Position numbers and translations under genes: made by a program | Part shown: in pieces, positions 14,929 to 19,148 of the stretch | Layout of the letters: each line of letters begins with the position of its first letter | Numbering within the stretch: position 1 is the first letter of the stretch | DNA from: Flavobacteriales bacterium UBA3376 | GTDB lineage: Bacteria; Bacteroidota; Bacteroidia; Flavobacteriales; Weeksellaceae | Length of the DNA stretch: 19,148 nt | Assembly (NCBI GenBank): GCA_002359055.1 | Contig: DEQC01000008.1 | Location: 12,599-31,746 of the forward strand | Direction of reading: 5' to 3' | Notes under the pieces: model-generated | Database searches by the model: none | What the model saw: only the letters and a program-made list of their open reading frames with translations | Told to the model about the DNA's origin: nothing

Positions 14929-15822
14929 ATGTCAAATGTAGATTTAGTAATCGCTGAAAGAGCAGCCGATATTGGAAATTTTATAGTGGGCAGATTATTG
15001 CCTTTTCGTCAAAAAAGAACAGTCGGTCCTTTTGCATTTATTGATCATATGGGTCCAGCAGCTTTAAAAAGTTATCAAAATTTAGACGTCGGACCTCATC
15101 CACACATCGGTTTATCGACTTTGACATACTTATTCGAAGGTGCCATTATGCATAGAGATAGCTTGGGCACTGAAATTGAAATTCAGCCGGGAGCGGTAAA
15201 TTGGATGACAGCTGGTAAAGGAGTTGTACATTCGGAAAGAACACCAGAATACTTAAGAAATACAGATAAAAATTTACATGGTTTACAAATTTGGGTAGCA
15301 CTTCCCAAAGAATTGGAACAAATGGATCCGAGTTTTCATCATATCAATGAAGATGAAATTCCTTCTTGGGAAGACGGTGATTTGTCATTTAAATTAATTG
15401 CAGGTGAAGCTTTGGGCAGAAAATCGCCAGTTCCAGTTTATAGTAAATTGTATTTCATCGAAATTAAATCCAAAAATCGAGCGAGAGTTAAAATCGGAGC
15501 TGAACTGTTTGGTGAAAGTGCTTTGTACATTTTAGAAGGAAGTGTAATTGAAGGAGAACATATTTATGAACCTAAACAAATTCTAATTGCAAAAGATGCA
15601 AGTCTATGTGAATTTGAAATGGCTGAGAATTCGACCATCTATATATTCGGAGGAGAAGCTTTTCCAGAAGAAAGAATTATCTATTGGAATTTTGTAGCAA
15701 CGAATAAGGAATTGATCGAACAAGCAAAAAAGAATTGGAGAGAACAAAACCTTCCTAAAATTGAAGGAGAAACAGGTTATGTGCCTTTACCGCCTGAAAA
15801 TCCGAGAGTAAAATTGAAATGA
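14929..15822 (+). CDS. Pirin-family protein (cupin)
   Basis: A 297-aa two-domain cupin. The N-terminal metal site is complete: H57 and H59 in GPHPHIGL, H101 and E103 in VVHSER, the same set that binds iron in human pirin. RTVGPFAFIDHMGPA and MTAGKGVVHSE are family landmarks, and GLQIWVALPKELEQMDPSF begins the second domain. Bacterial pirins with this site include the YhhW quercetinase, but the natural role is mostly unknown, with links to redox and electrophile stress. It follows the Crp/Fnr gene by 83 nt and precedes the OsmC gene by 35 nt. Confidence 0.95.
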   Translation: MSNVDLVIAERAADIGNFIVGRLLPFRQKRTVGPFAFIDHMGPAALKSYQNLDVGPHPHIGLSTLTYLFEGAIMHRDSLGTEIEIQPGAVNWMTAGKGVVHSERTPEYLRNTDKNLHGLQIWVALPKELEQMDPSFHHINEDEIPSWEDGDLSFKLIAGEALGRKSPVPVYSKLYFIEIKSKNRARVKIGAELFGESALYILEGSVIEGEHIYEPKQILIAKDASLCEFEMAENSTIYIFGGEAFPEERIIYWNFVATNKELIEQAKKNWREQNLPKIEGETGYVPLPPENPRVKLK

Positions 15823-15857
15823 CTTTCAATTCAATCTAATAAAAAAAACATAAAAAT

Positions 15858-16253
15858 ATGAGCAATCTATCGAAAGCAACCATCAGTGTTGAAAAATACA
15901 GAACTCTAATTGAAACAGATGATCATCACTTTATAGTAGATGAACCTTTGGATTTGGGCGGGGGAGATTTAGGACCGAATCCAGGTGAATTATTATCGGC
16001 TGCATTGGCTGCATGTACAACGATTACAATTAAAATGTATGCCGAAAGAAAAGAGTGGAAATTGGATGAAGTTAAAGTAGAAGTTGATTATAAAAGAGAT
16101 TCGGAAACCAATACGACTAAATTTACCAAGAAAGTTGAAATCATTGGCGATTTAAAAGAAGAAGAAATTCAAAGATTGTATGAAATTTCAGCTCGTTGCC
16201 CGATTCATAGAACTTTAGAAAATCCCATCGAAATAGAAAGTGAATTAATTTAA
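15858..16253 (+). CDS. OsmC/Ohr-superfamily thiol peroxidase-like protein
   Basis: A 131-aa cytoplasmic protein of the OsmC superfamily, which reduces organic hydroperoxides with a pair of Cys residues. Both Cys are present: C53 in LAACTTI and C114 in ARCPIHRTLEN. The GPNPGELLSAALAAC segment holds E44 and the helix that carries the peroxidatic Cys. ARCPIH followed by TLEN is typical of the YhfA-like subgroup rather than Ohr, so hydroperoxide activity is likely but the substrate is not defined. It lies between the pirin gene and a GNAT gene that starts 2 nt after its stop. Confidence 0.92.
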   Translation: MSNLSKATISVEKYRTLIETDDHHFIVDEPLDLGGGDLGPNPGELLSAALAACTTITIKMYAERKEWKLDEVKVEVDYKRDSETNTTKFTKKVEIIGDLKEEEIQRLYEISARCPIHRTLENPIEIESELI

Positions 16254-16255
16254 AT

Positions 16256-16549
16256 ATGAATATTATGGAAATTAAAAGAAAAGACGATGGGAAAAAAGGT
16301 TCGTTTGCTTTGATGGACAAAGAGAAACAAGTTGGTAAACTGGAATATGTTTGGGCAGGTGAGGAAAAATTTATCATCGAACATACAGAAGTCGATAGTG
16401 AATATGGAGGTCAAGGTTTGGGAAGAGAATTGGTGATGGCAGCTGTGGATTTCGCTCGACAAGAAAATGTGAAAATCATCCCACTTTGTCCTTATGCAAA
16501 AAGAGTTTTCGAAAAATCGTCCGAAATTAGCGACGTTCTTTCTTCTTAA
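16256..16549 (+). CDS. Small GNAT-like N-acetyltransferase (YjdJ/NATD1 type)
   Basis: A 97-aa single-domain protein of the short GNAT subgroup. Residues about 5-45 form the leading beta strands (KKGSFALMDKEKQVGKLEYV), and residues about 46-75 hold the acetyl-CoA pyrophosphate loop YGGQGLGRELV. A C-terminal CPYAKRVFEK motif is characteristic of this compact group. Substrates are unknown. Translation may begin at 16256 or at the in-frame ATG at 16265, which gives MEIKRKDDG; only three residues are in question. The 2-nt gap from the OsmC gene indicates one transcript. Confidence 0.88.
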   Translation: MNIMEIKRKDDGKKGSFALMDKEKQVGKLEYVWAGEEKFIIEHTEVDSEYGGQGLGRELVMAAVDFARQENVKIIPLCPYAKRVFEKSSEISDVLSS

Positions 16550-16575
16550 TTCAATCAGAAGTCAAATCAATTTCC

Positions 16576-16583
16576 TACTTTTG
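16576..16583 (+). promoter_or_regulatory. Candidate -7 box immediately before the plug-protein start
   Basis: TACTTTTG matches TAnnTTTG exactly and ends 5 nt before the ATG at 16589. Transcription would begin at or a few bases before the start codon. A -33 TTG is not evident. Confidence 0.45.
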
Positions 16584-16588
16584 ATGGT

Positions 16589-17842
16589 ATGAAAAAATTA
16601 GGTTTTATTATTGCTTCAATTTTTTGGACCCATATAATGCTTGCTCAAAAGTACCAAGAAGTATTGCCACCAGAAAACATCAAAACCATTCAACTGTTTA
16701 ATCCTCAGACCAATGATCATACACCTGTTATTCGAATGGGTGATGAATATTTGATTTTGTCTTTTGATGATTTTGAAACTGGATTTAAAGAATACAATTA
16801 TAAAATCGAACATTACAATGCCGATTGGACACCTTCAGGAATTTTTCAATCGGAATTTTTAGATGGATATGGTTCCAATTATATCCGAGATTATCAAAAC
16901 TCTTTCAATACTTATCAGAATTACACCAACTATCGACTGATACTTCCTAACCAAGATATGCGATTGAAATTGCCTGGAAATTATGTGGTTAAAGTTTATC
17001 TGAACGACGAAAATCAACCAATTTTTACCAGGAGATTTGCTGTATATGAAGATAGGAATGTAAGTGTCGGACTTCAATTTGAGAGAGCAATTGGTTCCGG
17101 TGATTTGAACCAAAGAATCAGTGCAGTTGTGAATAGTTCGAATGTAAATTTAACAGAAACACCTGACGGAGCCAATTTATTCATTATGAAAAATGGTAAT
17201 TGGGAAGATAATTTACTTTTGAACAAACCATCTTTCATGAATCCCACTCAATTGACTTTTAGAAATCAAAAATATTTATTTGAAGGAAATAGTGAATATT
17301 TATGGTTTGATACGAAAAATACGGACGTAGCCGCACTTTCGACCGAGAGAATTTTCAAAGATGAATTTTTATATCATGCAGTTTTGAGGCCGGATTTCCC
17401 GAGAGGGAATTTAGGTTATTTTGATGAAAGTGATGTAAATGGAGCATTTTATGTGCGAAATGTGAAGTTAATGGATCAAAACAGATCAAATTCAGAAGCA
17501 GATTATGTTTGGGTTCATTTTGCAATGGAAGAATTTGACGATAAAGGAGGAACTCAGGAATTGTATATAGTTGGAGCTTTCAATAATTGGCAACTTTCAC
17601 CTGAATATCGTTTTCAATTATCATCTGCGAATTATTGGGAACTTGCAGCTTTGTTGAAACAAGGTTATTATAACTATCAATATGCGGTTTATGACACTAT
17701 CACTCAGCAGGTAAGTTATTCTGCTGTGAATGGAAGTTTTTGGCAAACTGAGAACTATTACCAAGCACTTTTCTATTATCGACCTTGGGGAGTGCGATAT
17801 GATATTTTGATTGGTTATGGGGAATTAAATACACGTAATTAG
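16589..17842 (+). CDS. Type IX secretion system plug protein (DUF5103)
   Basis: A 417-aa periplasmic protein. A Sec signal peptide (residues 1-19, MKKLGFIIASIFWTHIMLA) ends before QKYQEV. The first domain (about 20-155) has the family segments PPENIKTIQLFNP, DEYLILSFDDF, YNYKIEHYNADW and YLNDENQPIFTRRFAVYED. The remainder carries further beta domains, including a GAFNNWQLSPEYRF stretch like an E-set/CBM48 strand, and ends in IGYGELNTRN. In Flavobacterium johnsoniae, the Plug protein closes the periplasmic side of the SprA translocon pore of the T9SS when no substrate is exported. No other T9SS gene is in view. The presence of this family implies the organism has T9SS. Confidence 0.93.
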   Translation: MKKLGFIIASIFWTHIMLAQKYQEVLPPENIKTIQLFNPQTNDHTPVIRMGDEYLILSFDDFETGFKEYNYKIEHYNADWTPSGIFQSEFLDGYGSNYIRDYQNSFNTYQNYTNYRLILPNQDMRLKLPGNYVVKVYLNDENQPIFTRRFAVYEDRNVSVGLQFERAIGSGDLNQRISAVVNSSNVNLTETPDGANLFIMKNGNWEDNLLLNKPSFMNPTQLTFRNQKYLFEGNSEYLWFDTKNTDVAALSTERIFKDEFLYHAVLRPDFPRGNLGYFDESDVNGAFYVRNVKLMDQNRSNSEADYVWVHFAMEEFDDKGGTQELYIVGAFNNWQLSPEYRFQLSSANYWELAALLKQGYYNYQYAVYDTITQQVSYSAVNGSFWQTENYYQALFYYRPWGVRYDILIGYGELNTRN

Positions 17843-17933
17843 GCAGATTTTTTTCAAATAAGAATCGAATCAATAGTCATTTATAAAGCCCGTTTTTAGT
17901 AAGATATTTACATTCAAAGACTGAATAAATTCG

Positions 17934-17941
17934 TAAATTTG
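17934..17941 (+). promoter_or_regulatory. Candidate -7 box for the pyrroline-5-carboxylate dehydrogenase gene
   Basis: TAAATTTG matches TAnnTTTG exactly and lies 38 nt before the ATG, leaving a leader of about 30 nt. No convincing -33 TTG is at the expected distance. Confidence 0.5.
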
Positions 17942-17979
17942 TGAATCTAAATTTTTAATAATCAAAAATAAAATAAATC

Positions 17980-19148
17980 ATGCCAAAAGGAATTTATCAA
18001 GTACCCTTTGCGGTAAACGAAGAAGTTTTATCGTATGCACCAGGTACAGCTGAACGCGAAGAATTACTTTCTACTTATAAAAAAATGTACAATGAAACGA
18101 TTGAGATCCCACAATACATTGGAGATAAAATCGTTAAAAGTGGGAATAAAGTTGCGATTCATCCACCTCATGATCATAAACACACGGTTGGATATTATCA
18201 TGCAGGAACAGCAGATGATGTCAGAGCTGCAATTGATGCGGCATTGGCAGCAAGAACGGATTGGGCGAATATGTCATGGGAAAATCGTGCAGCAATTTTT
18301 CTAAAAGCAGCGGATTTGATTGCCGGTCCTTACCGAGCAAAAATCAATGCAGCAACTATGATTGGACAATCAAAAACTGCATTTCAAGCCGAAATTGATT
18401 CAGCATGTGAATTGATTGATTTCTTGAGGTTCAATGTTGAATATATGACCCAAATTTATGCGGATCAACCAATTTCTTCAGAAGGAGTTTGGAACAGAGT
18501 CGAGTACAGACCATTGGAAGGATTTACTTTCGCAATTACACCATTCAACTTTACAGCGATTGCAGGTAACTTACCTTCTTCTATGGCGTTGATGGGCAAT
18601 GTTGTAGTTTGGAAACCTTCTGCAACTCAAGTTTATTCGGCCCAAGTAATTATGGAAGTATTTAGAGAGGCGGGATTGCCAGACGGAGTAATCAATATGA
18701 TTTTAACTGATGGGGCAGAGACAGCAAAAATATGTATAGAGCACCCAGATTTTGCAGGTGTTCATTTCACTGGTTCAACCAATGTATTCAATTCGATTTG
18801 GAAACAAATTGGAGACAACATCCATAATCATAAAACTTATCCAAGAATCGTAGGTGAAACTGGAGGGAAAGACTTTGTGATTGCTCACGAATCAGCTTGC
18901 GCAAAAGAAGTAGCAACAGCTTTGATCAGAGGTGCATTTGAATTCCAAGGTCAAAAATGTTCTGCCGCTTCAAGAGCTTATATTCCAAAAAATCTTTGGG
19001 AAGAAGTGAAATCAGAAATGAAAACAGCTTTGGATTCAATCACTATGGGTTCACCTGAAGATTTCTCAAATTTTGTAACAGCTGTAATTGACGCTAAATC
19101 TTTCGAAAAATGTAAAGGTTACATCGAAAGAGCACAAGCTTCTTCAGA
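17980..19148 (+). CDS. pruA: 1-pyrroline-5-carboxylate (glutamate semialdehyde) dehydrogenase, 3'-truncated by window end
   Basis: The first 389 codons of an aldehyde dehydrogenase; the frame is open to the last base, so the C-terminus is outside the window. It oxidises glutamate-gamma-semialdehyde (from proline) to glutamate with NAD. The catalytic pair is present and spaced as in the family: E293 in VGETGGKD and C327 in GQKCSAASRAY. FTGSTNVF is the NAD-binding turn, and ITPFNFTAIAGNLP and VVWKPS are usual landmarks. The N-terminal region (YQVPFAVNEEVLSYAPGTAER, then PPHDHKHTVG) and the overall type are those of single-function P5C dehydrogenases like mammalian ALDH4A1, with no proline-dehydrogenase domain fused in front. 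The ATG at 17980 is the first in frame after the promoter box. Confidence 0.93.
   Translation, partial: MPKGIYQVPFAVNEEVLSYAPGTAEREELLSTYKKMYNETIEIPQYIGDKIVKSGNKVAIHPPHDHKHTVGYYHAGTADDVRAAIDAALAARTDWANMSWENRAAIFLKAADLIAGPYRAKINAATMIGQSKTAFQAEIDSACELIDFLRFNVEYMTQIYADQPISSEGVWNRVEYRPLEGFTFAITPFNFTAIAGNLPSSMALMGNVVVWKPSATQVYSAQVIMEVFREAGLPDGVINMILTDGAETAKICIEHPDFAGVHFTGSTNVFNSIWKQIGDNIHNHKTYPRIVGETGGKDFVIAHESACAKEVATALIRGAFEFQGQKCSAASRAYIPKNLWEEVKSEMKTALDSITMGSPEDFSNFVTAVIDAKSFEKCKGYIERAQASS

Noticed and set aside
18035..18304. An open frame of about 89 codons in a second frame within the pyrroline-5-carboxylate dehydrogenase gene.
   Set aside because: The overlapping frame encodes clear aldehyde dehydrogenase sequence with its catalytic residues; the other frame has low-complexity, basic, family-less sequence.

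Overview
This is an AT-rich chromosomal stretch from a Bacteroidota bacterium, most likely of the Flavobacteriia. Several things point there: a TonB-dependent receptor with an N-terminal carboxypeptidase-like domain, a type IX secretion plug protein, DUF4846 and PrcB-type lipoproteins, starts with no Shine-Dalgarno sequence, and repeated matches to the Bacteroidota -7 promoter box TAnnTTTG. Gene content is mostly housekeeping. I see no mobile elements, phage, CRISPR arrays, tRNAs or rRNAs.

Region 1 (1-4310): a minus-strand pair, an M23 peptidase followed by a TonB-dependent receptor, closed by an intrinsic terminator. It is transcribed away from a compact divergent promoter region. Region 2 (4303-6836): on the plus strand, a short coiled-coil protein overlaps zapA. 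After it come a 265-nt gap holding a strongly structured RNA with its own closing stem and U-tract, then RNase Y (rny) and a terminator. The RNA has the architecture and the zapA-adjacent location of a 6S RNA. Region 3 (6837-9892): class I ribonucleotide reductase nrdB-nrdA. Its 5' region carries a 21-bp imperfect inverted repeat, and neither subunit has an ATP-cone. A strong hairpin terminator follows.

Region 4 (9964-12937): two lipoproteins (DUF4846 and PrcB-like), an IscS/NifS-type cysteine desulfurase and an overlapping CvpA-family membrane protein. Region 5 (12986-14177): an acyl-CoA dehydrogenase with its own promoter box and terminator. Region 6 (14249-16549): a Crp/Fnr-family regulator, a pirin, an OsmC-type peroxidase and a small GNAT-like protein, resembling a stress-response group. 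Region 7 (16576-19148): the type IX secretion plug protein, possibly on a leaderless mRNA, then the first 389 codons of 1-pyrroline-5-carboxylate dehydrogenase, which runs off the window.

The parts most worth a second look are the structured RNA between zapA and rny, the nrdB leader inverted repeat with three copies of TTTGAATC, and the ATP-cone-less reductase. I found no convincing wholly new multi-gene system.
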